In this document: in pieces, positions 7,353 to 15,081 of the stretch
Layout: each line of letters begins with the position of its first letter
How positions within the stretch are numbered: position 1 is the first letter of the stretch
NCBI GenBank assembly: GCA_030697165.1
Contig: JAUYQQ010000019.1
Span: forward strand, 1-64,000
Length of the DNA stretch: 64,000 nt
From: Acidobacteriota bacterium
GTDB lineage: Bacteria > Acidobacteriota > Vicinamibacteria > Vicinamibacterales > UBA2999
Direction of reading: 5' to 3'
Program-made: the position numbers and the translations under genes
Notes under the pieces: generated by a model
Told to the model about the DNA's origin: nothing
Databases searched by the model: none
Seen by the model: the letters and a program-made list of their open reading frames with translations, nothing else

Positions 7353-8201
7353 ATGCGGGCCGGCGGGCGATTCTGGATCCTGGTCGGGATACTCGGCGCG
7401 ATCGGCGCCGGCGTCACGATCGCCCACGCCCAGCAGATTTGGGCTGGGGGCTTCGGCGGGCGCACCCCGCCACGCTTCCCCACCGCCACCAGCTTCGACG
7501 GCAGCTTCAATTTCTGCCGCGTGATGTTCCGCAGCGATCGCCGCGAGAAACAGGGCTGGGCCACCGACTACCCCGGCGCCGACATCAACTTCAGCGTCCG
7601 GCTCGCCGAGCTCACCAAGGTTCGCGTGAAGATGGCGAACATCGGCACCGAAGACGAGGTGCCCGACGCCGTGGTGGTCCGGCTCACCGACGAAGCGCTG
7701 TTCCGGTGTCCGTTCATCTTCATGGAGGATGCGGGCACCGCGCGCTTCACCGATGCCGAAGTGGATCGCCTGCGCGATTACTTTTTGAAGGGCGGGTTCC
7801 TGCTGGTCAGCGACTACCATGGCAGCTGGGCCCGCGAACAGTTCGACTCGGAGATTGGCCGCGCGCTGCCGCGCGCCCGTTATCCGATTGTGGACCTGGC
7901 ACCACCCGACCATGCGATCTGGCGGACGATGTTCCCGGTGGCGAAGTTACCGCAAATGGCGTCGATCAACACCTGGCGGCGCACTGACGATGTGATCGAG
8001 CGGTGGAATGAGGACGGCTCGCCGCCGAGCGCGCGTGGCATTGCCGACGAGCAGGGCCGGCTCATGGTCGTGATGATCCACAACACCGACATGCCCGATG
8101 CGTGGGAGCGCGAAGGCGAAGACAGCGAGTACTTCTTCCGCTTTTCGCCGGAGGCCTATGCCGTCGGCATCAACATCCTGCTCTACGCCATGACGCACTG
8201 A
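7353..8201 (+). CDS. Exported DUF4159 domain protein
   Basis: This 282-residue protein has an N-terminal signal sequence (residues 8-26, ending AHAQ) followed by a DUF4159 domain. Hallmarks include NFCRVMFRSDRREKQGWATDYPGAD at the start, DYFLKGGFLLVSDYHGSWA in the middle and a C-terminal AVGINILLYAMTH. DUF4159 domains usually occur in BatA-type membrane proteins next to MoxR ATPases; here the domain stands alone, in the periplasm. No MoxR or DUF58 gene is adjacent. ATG 7353 was chosen because it begins the signal peptide; the longer frame is antisense to the transporter. The function is unknown. Confidence 0.85.
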   Translation: MRAGGRFWILVGILGAIGAGVTIAHAQQIWAGGFGGRTPPRFPTATSFDGSFNFCRVMFRSDRREKQGWATDYPGADINFSVRLAELTKVRVKMANIGTEDEVPDAVVVRLTDEALFRCPFIFMEDAGTARFTDAEVDRLRDYFLKGGFLLVSDYHGSWAREQFDSEIGRALPRARYPIVDLAPPDHAIWRTMFPVAKLPQMASINTWRRTDDVIERWNEDGSPPSARGIADEQGRLMVVMIHNTDMPDAWEREGEDSEYFFRFSPEAYAVGINILLYAMTH

Positions 8202-8208
8202 CCGGCCG

Positions 8209-8316
8209 CTACGGCGCCGAGCACGACCGCATCATCATGATGAGCACCGCCGACAGCACGACCGAGATGGCGATCGATCCGAAGCAGCCGAGCTTGTTCG
8301 AGAAGAACAGGAACAC
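8209..8316 (-). CDS. Conserved small membrane protein, 35 residues
   Basis: A GTG-started frame encodes MFLFFSNKLGCFGSIAIS followed by a hydrophobic stretch and the end MMRSCSAP, then TAG. It is one transmembrane helix (about residues 13-28) with an N-terminal FFSNKLGC-GS motif. I recall very similar short proteins (FFSNRLGCLGS start) in other bacteria, usually unannotated. GAGAG lies about a dozen bases upstream. It fills the gap between the DUF4159 gene and greB, on greB's strand 12 bases after its stop, so it could be the last gene of that operon. Function unknown. Confidence 0.6.
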   Translation of the reverse strand: MFLFFSNKLGCFGSIAISVVLSAVLIMMMRSCSAP

Positions 8317-8328
8317 GCATCAAGTCTC

Positions 8329-8910
8329 TCACGGCGCGGCCTCGGCACCCGGAGGAATGCGGAACGGCGCCACCGGAATGTGCTCGTAGCGCACGTCGAG
8401 AATCTCCAGCTGTTCAGTACCGCCGGGGGCGCGCAGCACCACGCGGTCCCCGGGGCCTTTCTTCATCAACGCACGAGCCAGCGGCGACACCCAGCTGATG
8501 TGATCGCGATCGAGATCCACCTCGTCTGCGCCAACGATGCTCACTTCGCGCTCGTTCCCCTCGGCGTTGGCGTAGCGCACCGTTGCCCCGAAGAACACGC
8601 GAGCCGCCGCCTGCTTGGGCCGCGGGGCCTCCGGGTCCACCACTTCTGCGGCATCGATGCGTTTCGTGAGGAAGCGGATCCGTGAATCGATCTGCCGCAG
8701 CCGGCGCTTGCCGTATTGGTAGTCGGCGTTCTCGCTGCGATCACCGTTACTGGCCGCCCAGGTCACGACCTTCGTCACCGCCGGCCGTTCCCGGGTCAAC
8801 AGAAACGCGTGCTCATCCTTCAGGCGTTGCAAGCCGCTCGGGGTGATGTAGTTCTTCACCCGAACCGCCGGCGCATCGAGAGCGGGTGTTCTCCGGGAGC
8901 CCTTGTACAT
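8329..8910 (-). CDS. greB: Transcription elongation factor GreB
   Basis: GreB rescues arrested RNA polymerase by stimulating cleavage of the backtracked transcript. The protein of about 193 residues has the N-terminal coiled coil (VKNYITPSGLQRLKDEHAFL, ENADYQYGKRRLRQIDSRI) with the acidic tip DRSENADYQYG, and the C-terminal FKBP-like domain (VSPLARALMKKGPGDRVVLR). The tip residues and the R-x-L-x-Q-I-D-x-R-I segment fit GreB rather than GreA. I use ATG 8910; an in-frame GTG at 8919 is possible. It lies 13 bases after the dehydratase-like gene on the same strand. Confidence 0.9.
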   Translation of the reverse strand: MYKGSRRTPALDAPAVRVKNYITPSGLQRLKDEHAFLLTRERPAVTKVVTWAASNGDRSENADYQYGKRRLRQIDSRIRFLTKRIDAAEVVDPEAPRPKQAAARVFFGATVRYANAEGNEREVSIVGADEVDLDRDHISWVSPLARALMKKGPGDRVVLRAPGGTEQLEILDVRYEHIPVAPFRIPPGAEAAP

Positions 8911-8923
8911 GCGACCCACTCAT

Positions 8924-9889
8924 TCAATCACGCGCGCCGGCCAACACCGCTGCCAGCGTCGCGTGATCGATGTTGCTGCCCGTCAGGACGAGACCGACCC
9001 GCTTGCCGGCCAGTTCGCTGGTCAGGGCGCACAGGCCAGCTAATCCGGCCGCTCCGGCCCCCTCGCACAGGTTGTGGGTGCACTGCAGGTAAGTCCGAAC
9101 CGCGCCGGCGATGGCGCGCTCGCTCACCGTGATGAAACCCGACAGCCCCTCTCGCAGCACCTCGAATCCGAACCCTGCCGGCGCGGTGACGCGAATGCCA
9201 TCGGCAAAGGTGTTGGCCGCGCGGCTCATGATCGTGCCGGCGTGCCACGAGTCGTGCACGGCCGGCGCCCCGGCGGCCTGTACGCCGTAGATCTTAAGGC
9301 TGGGTTTCATCGCCCGCGCCACCAGGATCGCACCGACGGCATGGGAGCCGCCACCGACGGAGAGCACGAGCGCCTCGAGATCGGGTTGTTGCTCGAGCAT
9401 CTCCAAGGCGACGGTCGCGGCACCGGCCACGACGGTTGGATTCGCGAACGAGTGCACGAAGACCATTCCGGTCTCGGCCACCGCGCGCTCCGCTGCGGCG
9501 ATGGTGGCACTGTAGTCGACGCCGACCTCGACCAGTTCGGCTCCGAAGCCGCGAATGGCCGCGTTCTTGTCGGGGTTGTTGTTGAGGGGCACGAAGATCC
9601 TCGCCTTCACCCCCAGCATCCGCGCGGCCAGGGCCACCCCCTGACCGTGATTGCCCAGCGTGGTGGCGATCACGCCGCGCGCGCGCTCGTCGTGACTGAG
9701 CGCCGTCATCGCCGCCAGCCCGTTGCGGTACTTGAAGGAGTTGGTCGGCAGGTGGTTCTCGTGCTTCACGAACACTGAGATCCCCGAGCCTACCGCCTGG
9801 TCCAGGCTGGGATAGGTGCGCAGGGGCGTCACCGGGACGAACGGCGCCAGGCGAGCCCTGGCCGAGATGATGTCGGGCAACGTCAGCAT
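8924..9889 (-). CDS. Threonine/serine dehydratase-like PLP enzyme
   Basis: This enzyme of about 321 residues belongs to the fold-type II PLP family that includes threonine ammonia-lyase and serine racemase. The PLP lysine is in TNSFKYRNG (about residue 52). The glycine loop that grips PLP phosphate is SVGGGSHAVG, and ATTLGNHGQGVALAARMLG is typical of the family. It lacks an ACT regulatory domain, so it resembles catabolic rather than biosynthetic IlvA. ATG 9889 has GAGGGA eight bases upstream; ATG 9904 is the alternative. greB follows it. The exact substrate is undetermined. Confidence 0.85.
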   Translation of the reverse strand: MLTLPDIISARARLAPFVPVTPLRTYPSLDQAVGSGISVFVKHENHLPTNSFKYRNGLAAMTALSHDERARGVIATTLGNHGQGVALAARMLGVKARIFVPLNNNPDKNAAIRGFGAELVEVGVDYSATIAAAERAVAETGMVFVHSFANPTVVAGAATVALEMLEQQPDLEALVLSVGGGSHAVGAILVARAMKPSLKIYGVQAAGAPAVHDSWHAGTIMSRAANTFADGIRVTAPAGFGFEVLREGLSGFITVSERAIAGAVRTYLQCTHNLCEGAGAAGLAGLCALTSELAGKRVGLVLTGSNIDHATLAAVLAGARD

Positions 9890-9962
9890 GGCGGCATCCC
9901 TCATAGTAGCGGCTGGGATGGGTCCGTCGTGCCCCATCGCCGACCGGACGTCGGCTATGGAG

Positions 9963-10005
9963 TGTTACCAATGTCTCCGGAATGAACTGTCACCCATGTG
10001 CCCGG
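9963..10005. repeat. IS481-like terminal remnant
   Basis: Two related 18-base units, TGTTACCAATGTCTCCGG (9963-9980) and TGTCACCCATGTGCCCGG (9988-10005), lie head to tail 25 bases apart. Paired TGT-ACCCATGT-TCCGG units are typical of the ends of IS481-group elements. No transposase is nearby, so this would be a solo end next to tRNA-Glu. Confidence 0.45.
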
Positions 10006-10068
10006 AAGAGACTGGCGAAGCGGAAGGAACTTCGGCGGGACAGACTTCGCCAGACCTTGAGTCTTGTG

Positions 10069-10144
10069 TGGCGTCCCCGACGGGATTCGAACCCGTGTTT
10101 TAGCCTTGAAAGGGCCACGTCCTAGGCCTCTGGACGACGGGGAC
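10069..10144 (-). tRNA. tRNA-Glu (TTC)
   Basis: On the minus strand acceptor GTCCCCG pairs with CGGGGAC. The D arm is GTCCAGAGGCCTAGGAC, the anticodon loop CTTTCAA gives anticodon TTC, and the T arm is CGGGTTCGAATCCCG. The 3' CCA is encoded after discriminator G. Confidence 0.97.
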
Positions 10145-10217
10145 GCACTGGCGGAACATCAGATTGTAGCACGCTCGATCGGCTGAACCGGCCGGTGGTT
10201 CAGACGGCGGCCGCGTC

Positions 10218-10246
10218 TTGACCGGCCGGTTGCGACGCTCTAGAAT
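10218..10246 (+). promoter_or_regulatory. Sigma-70-type promoter of the vapBC-like operon
   Basis: TTGACC (10218-10223) and TAGAAT (10241-10246) are separated by the ideal 17 bases. Transcription should start near 10253, giving a leader of about 23 bases. The -10 box overlaps the left arm of the operator. Confidence 0.75.
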
Positions 10247-10277
10247 GAATGCATTGACATCACCATGGTGCATTCAT
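10245..10277. promoter_or_regulatory. Autoregulatory operator of the toxin-antitoxin operon
   Basis: ATGAATGCA (10245-10253) and TGCATTCAT (10269-10277) form a perfect nine-base inverted repeat with a 15-base spacer; ACCATGGT (10262-10269) is a further palindrome inside. The left arm covers the -10 box and the right arm covers the antitoxin ATG. RHH antitoxins bind such sites, so this is the expected repressor target. Confidence 0.7.
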
Positions 10278-10527
10278 GAAGACACTCACCATTCGCAACG
10301 TACCCAAACGACTGGCCGATGCGCTCGACCGCGAACGGCGCCGGAAGGATGCCTCGCTGAACAGCACGGTTCTTGACCTGCTCGGCCGCAGCCTTGGAGC
10401 CGATGGCCGTGGGCCACGCCGCAATGGCCTGGCGAGCCTGGCCGGTACCTGGAGCGCCGAAGACCAGCGTCAATTCGACGCCGCTCTCACGGCCGTCGAG
10501 GCCATCGACAAAGACATGTGGGAGTAA
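10276..10527 (+). CDS. Ribbon-helix-helix antitoxin, VapB/FitA type
   Basis: This 83-residue protein starts with a ribbon-helix-helix DNA-binding domain (KTLTIRNVPKRLADALDRE, then a helix ending LLGRSLG). The C-terminal third (TWSAEDQRQFDAALTAVEAI) is the likely toxin-binding tail. Family members neutralise a PIN-domain RNase and repress their own operon. The TAA stop shares one base with the toxin ATG, so the two are translationally coupled. The promoter and palindrome directly upstream fit autoregulation. Confidence 0.85.
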   Translation: MKTLTIRNVPKRLADALDRERRRKDASLNSTVLDLLGRSLGADGRGPRRNGLASLAGTWSAEDQRQFDAALTAVEAIDKDMWE

Positions 10528-10940
10528 TGCGGTTCTGTCTCGATACCTCGGCCTACAGCCATTTCAAGCGCGGCGACCCCCAGGTCGTCGAACTGATCGA
10601 TCGCGCCGATTGGCTGGGTGTACCGGTTGTGGTGCTGGGCGAGTTGGCGGTCGGATTTCGACAAGGCAGCCGGCGAAAGGAACATGAGTCCGACCTGGCG
10701 GAGTTTCTCGCCAACCCGGTGGTCGAGGTGCTGCCTGTCGACGAAGACATGGTCGGCATCTATGCCGATGTCGTCACCGACCTCAAGAAGGCGGGCACGC
10801 CGTTGCCGGCCAACGACATCTGGATCGCGACGGTCGCCACGAGACACGGCGCGACCGTCCTCACCTACGACCAACACTTCCGATTGATCGCGCGAACCGG
10901 GTCAACCGTCCTGACGGCGCCAACCGACCACGGGTACTAA
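10527..10940 (+). CDS. PIN-domain ribonuclease toxin, VapC type
   Basis: This PIN-domain RNase of 137 residues has the expected acidic residues: Asp in CLDTSAYSHF, Glu in VVLGELAVGF, Asp in PANDIWIAT and a late Asp in VLTYDQHF. VapC toxins cleave tRNA or rRNA and stop translation when the antitoxin decays. ATG 10527 overlaps the antitoxin stop; a GTG at 10518 is possible. Its TAA overlaps the stop of the convergent kinase gene by four bases. Confidence 0.88.
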   Translation: MRFCLDTSAYSHFKRGDPQVVELIDRADWLGVPVVVLGELAVGFRQGSRRKEHESDLAEFLANPVVEVLPVDEDMVGIYADVVTDLKKAGTPLPANDIWIATVATRHGATVLTYDQHFRLIARTGSTVLTAPTDHGY

Positions 10941-13039
10941 AGTCGGCCCGCCAACAGGTGGCGGATCATCTCGAAGAGGCGATCCGGCGCCACTGGCTTC
11001 ACCATGTGCTCGTCGAAATCGCCGGCCAGCGCCCGTGCGCGATCGCGCTCCTGGCCGTATCCCGTGAGTGCGATCAGCCGCACCGATGAATCGAGCGCAC
11101 GCAGGCGGCGCGCCAGCTCATAGCCATCCATGCTCGGCAGGCCGATGTCGAGAATCGCCAGGCCGGGTTGGAAGGCCTCGAACGCGGCCAGCGCCTCGGG
11201 ACCGTCGGCGTGGCTCTGCACCTCGTAACCGGCGTGGCCGAGCAGCACGGCCAGGGTCTCGGCCGCATCCACGTTGTCGTCCACCACCAGGATGCGACCG
11301 GCGCCGCTGCCTGTCGCCGGCGCCGTGGCGGCGGCGACCACCGTGAGCGCGGCCCCCGCGCCGGCCGCCGGCAGCACCACCGTAAAGGTGCTGCCGCGGC
11401 CCACTCCCGCACTCTCGGCCCGCACCGTTCCCTGGTGCATCTTCACCAGCGTCCGCACAATCGACAGCCCCAGGCCCAAGCCACCCTTTTGCCGGTCGAG
11501 CGGCTGTTCGCTCTGCACGAACAGGTCAAACACGCGCGGGAGCAGCTCGGCGGACATGCCCTTGCCGTGATCTTCCACGACGACCAGGACCTTGCCGTCC
11601 TGGCGACGGAGCCGCAACTCGATGGGCTGGTCGCCGGGCGTAAACTTCGCCGCGTTCGTCAGCAGGTTGCACACCACCTGCACCAGCCGCACGCTGTCGC
11701 CGTACACCAACGCCGGCTCGCCCGGCAGCTCGACGTCCAGCGGACGCCGGCGTTGATCGAGCGCCGGCTGCGTCAACTCCAGGGCCCGGTTCACGACCGC
11801 CCCCATATCGACCAGTTCGCGTTGCAGCTGAATCTTGCCCTGGGTGATGCGCGAGACATCCAGCAGGTCGTCCACCAGGCGCGACAGGTGCGCCACCTGC
11901 CGTTCGATGATGCCGCGCTCGGCGCCACCCGATTCGCCCTTCAACCGCATGACGTGCAGCGCGGTCATGATCGGCGCAAGCGGATTGCGCAGCTCGTGAC
12001 CGAGCATGGCGAGGAACTCGTCTTTCGAGCGGTTCGCGGTCTCCGCTTCCTTCAGCGCGGCCTCGGCCTCGGCGTACGAGCGCGCGTTGTCGAGCGCGAG
12101 CGCGGCGCGGTGGGCCAGCTCCGCGATCAACGCGCAATCATCGTCGGAGAAGCGCCGGCCCGATTCCGCCTGCACCGCTGCCAGCGCACCGAGGGTGCGG
12201 CCGCGCGCGATCAACGGGACGGCGAAGTACGAGCGCATGCCGATGGCGCGGGCAAACGTCACCTGGTCCGGATTGCGATCGCGCGGCACCTCGAAGTCCT
12301 CGAGGTGCGGCACGCTGTTGGCGGCGACCCACGCCATGGAGCCCTCGGAGTCCGCCGGCACGTGCAGCCGCGCGGCCAGGGCCGCGGCCTCTCGCGCCTT
12401 GTCCGGATCGGAATGGTAGGTCAGCGCTCGCCGCAGCTGGCCGGTCGCGTCGAGCAGGTCCACGCGACACCAGTCGGCAACCTCGGGCACGACGATCGAG
12501 GCAATCGCCTGCAGCGTGGCGTCGGGTTCGAGCGAACGTGACAACACGGCGCCGGTCCGCGCCAGCAACTCGAGCCGACGCCGCGCATTCTCCGCGACCG
12601 CGCGCGACTGGCGTTCCGCCGCCAGCAGTTCCACCCGCTCGGTGACATCGTTGGTCGAACCCACCATGCGGACGGGCCGGCCGTCGTCATCCCGAATCAC
12701 CTCCGCGCGCGTGACGAGCCACCGCGTGCGTCCATCCGCCAGCTGCACGCGGAACTCGGCCTCGAACGACTGCCCGCCCTGCAAGGCGGTCTCGAGCGCG
12801 GCGCCGACCGCCGGCGCATCGTCGGGATGCACCAGGCGCGCGAAGTCCGCGACCGTCCCGCCGAACTCGCCCGGCTTGACGCCGTGCAGCTCGTAGACCC
12901 GCTCCGACCACTCGACGTGATCCCGGACGACGTCCCAGTCCCAAATGCCGAGCTGGCCAGCCTGGATGGCGAGCCGGCGGCGCTCGTCCTCCCGCTGTTG
13001 CCCGTCGGCGTCGAGGCGGTCTCCGTCCGTCACACTCAT
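10937..13039 (-). CDS. Hybrid sensor histidine kinase (PAS-GAF-HisKA-HATPase-REC)
   Basis: This 700-residue kinase has no membrane segment. A PAS domain (about 25-135, GQLGIWDWDVV) is followed by a GAF domain (about 150-320). HisKA comes next, with the phosphorylatable His near 346 in MLGHELRNPLAP, then HATPase (GGLGLGLSIVRTLV). The C-terminal receiver (about 575-695) has its Asp near 630 in AILDIGLPSMDGYE and Lys in MVKPVAP. It probably senses a cytosolic ligand and relays phosphate internally. ATG 13039 is the only good start before PAS. No output regulator is adjacent. Confidence 0.9.
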   Translation of the reverse strand: MSVTDGDRLDADGQQREDERRRLAIQAGQLGIWDWDVVRDHVEWSERVYELHGVKPGEFGGTVADFARLVHPDDAPAVGAALETALQGGQSFEAEFRVQLADGRTRWLVTRAEVIRDDDGRPVRMVGSTNDVTERVELLAAERQSRAVAENARRRLELLARTGAVLSRSLEPDATLQAIASIVVPEVADWCRVDLLDATGQLRRALTYHSDPDKAREAAALAARLHVPADSEGSMAWVAANSVPHLEDFEVPRDRNPDQVTFARAIGMRSYFAVPLIARGRTLGALAAVQAESGRRFSDDDCALIAELAHRAALALDNARSYAEAEAALKEAETANRSKDEFLAMLGHELRNPLAPIMTALHVMRLKGESGGAERGIIERQVAHLSRLVDDLLDVSRITQGKIQLQRELVDMGAVVNRALELTQPALDQRRRPLDVELPGEPALVYGDSVRLVQVVCNLLTNAAKFTPGDQPIELRLRRQDGKVLVVVEDHGKGMSAELLPRVFDLFVQSEQPLDRQKGGLGLGLSIVRTLVKMHQGTVRAESAGVGRGSTFTVVLPAAGAGAALTVVAAATAPATGSGAGRILVVDDNVDAAETLAVLLGHAGYEVQSHADGPEALAAFEAFQPGLAILDIGLPSMDGYELARRLRALDSSVRLIALTGYGQERDRARALAGDFDEHMVKPVAPDRLFEMIRHLLAGRL

Positions 13040-13092
13040 GTACCGAGATTCTGTCACGTCGCGGCCGGTTCGCCGCCGAGACCGGGTGGCGC

Positions 13093-14610
13093 TCAGGTGG
13101 CCGCGCCCTGGACGAACTTCGTGTCGATGTTCGCGCGTTTCAACAGGCCCTCGAACCCGGGCTTGTCGACCGCCTTGAGGTACGCCTCCTGGGGCTCGAC
13201 CAGCTTCTTCGTCACCAGCTCCATCAGCGCGTCGTTCAGGGCGACCATGCCCTGGGCGCGGCCGACCTGCATCATCGACGGAATCTGGAAGGTCTTGGCT
13301 TCGCGAATCAGGTTGCTGATGGCGCTGTTGATCAGCAGCACCTCGAGCGCCGCGACCCGGCCGCCGCCGATCTTGCGGCACAGGTTCTGGGCAATCACGC
13401 CCTTCAACGACTCGGACAGCATGATGCGGATCTGCGCCTGCTGCTCCTGCGGAAACTGATCGATCACGCGATCGACGGTCGAGGCCGCGGTCGTGGTGTG
13501 CAGCGTGCCGAACACCAGGTGCCCCGTCTCGGCGGTCTCGATGGCAATGGCCACGGTCTCGAGGTCGCGCAACTCGCCCACCAGGATGATGTCGGGATCC
13601 TCGCGCATCGCGGCCCGCAGCGCGTTCTTGAAGCCGCCGGTGTGCGTGCCCACTTCGCGCTGGTTGATCAGGCAGCGCTGGTTCTCGTGCACGAACTCGA
13701 TCGGATCCTCGATGGTGATGATGTGATCGGTGCGCGTCTTGTTGATGTAGTCGATCATCGCGCAGAGCGTGGTCGACTTGCCTGAACCGGTTGGGCCGGT
13801 CACCAGCACCAGGCCCTTGGTCAGCCGGCACAACTGCAGGATGTGCGGCGACAGCCCCAGTTGCTCGGCCGTGAGGATCTGCGCCGGGATGACGCGAAAC
13901 ACGGCGCCAGGGCCCTTGCGGTCGAGAAACATGTTGGCGCGGAACCGGGCTAGGCCCGTGAGCTCATACGCGAAGTCGGTGTCGTGCCGCGACTCGAACT
14001 CCTCGCGATTGGTCACCGGCATGATCGGATGCAGCAGCGCCATGACGTCCTCTGGCGACAGCGGACCGATGCCCGGATCGAGCGGCTGCATGTGGCCGTC
14101 CTTGCGGATCAGCGGCGGCATGGTCGACGACAGGTGCAGGTCTGACGACTTCGACTCGACCATCAACCGGAACAGCGCATCGATGGCGTTGCCGCCGCCC
14201 GCGGGCGCCGCAGTGGCCACCGGGCGCGTCACCGGCTTCTCGACCGGCGCCGCCGGCGCCGGCGCGGCTCCCCCGGCCGCCACGCTCGTGGCCGGCGCGG
14301 ACTTGTCGGGCACGAAACTCACCGCCAGCTCGGTGCCGTTGCGCAGCACGGTCACCTTGAAGGCGCCGGCCTCGGACGAGACGTAATCGAAGTCCACGGT
14401 CGATTCCTGCGGCAGCCGCCGCCGGGCCTGTTCCGGGATGATCGGGCTGAGCAGCGTGAGAATCTCCTGCCTGGTGAGCGGGGCCGTGCTCGCGTCCTGT
14501 GCCGCGCCGTTGGCGTCGATCATCCGTGCCGGGCTGCCGACCGCCAGGCGCAAGCCGCGTGCCCCGGTCTGGGTCATGTTCATCAACAAGCCGTCCACAG
14601 CTGCGGCCAT
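13093..14610 (-). CDS. pilT: Type IV pilus retraction ATPase PilT with duplicated N-terminal domain
   Basis: PilT powers pilus retraction for twitching motility from the inner membrane base. Walker A is GPTGSGKST (about residue 275). The Asp box TIEDPIEF, Walker B ILVGELRD and His box TGHLVFGTLHT are intact. At 505 residues it exceeds the usual 345-380. The extra N-terminal 110 residues (GLLMNMTQTGARGLRLAVG, TVDFDYVSSEAGAFKVTVLR) look like a second copy of the PilT PAS-like domain without an ATPase, joined by an Ala/Pro linker. Its ATG overlaps the previous stop in TAATG. Confidence 0.9.
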   Translation of the reverse strand: MAAAVDGLLMNMTQTGARGLRLAVGSPARMIDANGAAQDASTAPLTRQEILTLLSPIIPEQARRRLPQESTVDFDYVSSEAGAFKVTVLRNGTELAVSFVPDKSAPATSVAAGGAAPAPAAPVEKPVTRPVATAAPAGGGNAIDALFRLMVESKSSDLHLSSTMPPLIRKDGHMQPLDPGIGPLSPEDVMALLHPIMPVTNREEFESRHDTDFAYELTGLARFRANMFLDRKGPGAVFRVIPAQILTAEQLGLSPHILQLCRLTKGLVLVTGPTGSGKSTTLCAMIDYINKTRTDHIITIEDPIEFVHENQRCLINQREVGTHTGGFKNALRAAMREDPDIILVGELRDLETVAIAIETAETGHLVFGTLHTTTAASTVDRVIDQFPQEQQAQIRIMLSESLKGVIAQNLCRKIGGGRVAALEVLLINSAISNLIREAKTFQIPSMMQVGRAQGMVALNDALMELVTKKLVEPQEAYLKAVDKPGFEGLLKRANIDTKFVQGAAT

Positions 14611-15080
14611 TATTCGGTCACCTCGAGCAACGAAACGATGTGCAAGGAGTTAATCAACAGCGTGCGATCGGACTGCTCGACATAGCGAAAGCGATCGTCA
14701 ATGTGCGCGTAGTCGCTCAACCGGTCGCGGCCCGGCGGCCGGTACACCGCGACCTGGCCGGTCACCGTCTCGCCGCTCGACAACAGAATCCTGACATGCC
14801 GCCGCGTCGCCAGGTCGTAGCCATCTTCAAGCTGCGCCTCGATCACGTGCTCGGGCAGCACCACCTTGATGACGTGCGCGCGGTTGATCAACGAGGTGTC
14901 GCCGTTGGGCGCCTCGAACGGGAAGAAGCCCGCGGCCAGGTTGAGCAGGTCGCCGACCCGTTCGGGACCGGCGTGCACCTGGCTCGATCCCGACAGGAAA
15001 AAGTGGCCGCTCACCGTCGTCCCGGTTGACAGGGTGATCTCCGCCGCCTCGCGCCGTTTCTCGACCCGGAATTCCGACAC
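14610..15080 (-). CDS. Conserved protein coupled to pilT, DUF6812-like
   Basis: This 156-residue cytoplasmic protein contains two similar beta-rich segments: ITLSTGTTVSGHFFLSGSS near the start and ILLSSGETVTGQVAVYRPP near residue 105. Each is followed by a motif with INRAHVIKV or INSLHIVSL, suggesting an internal duplication. It recalls the small DUF6812 family, but I am not certain. GTG 15080 is the start because the upstream gene ends one base before it. The TAATG overlap with pilT suggests a role with the pilus. Confidence 0.65.
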   Translation of the reverse strand: MSEFRVEKRREAAEITLSTGTTVSGHFFLSGSSQVHAGPERVGDLLNLAAGFFPFEAPNGDTSLINRAHVIKVVLPEHVIEAQLEDGYDLATRRHVRILLSSGETVTGQVAVYRPPGRDRLSDYAHIDDRFRYVEQSDRTLLINSLHIVSLLEVTE

Positions 15081-15081
15081 G

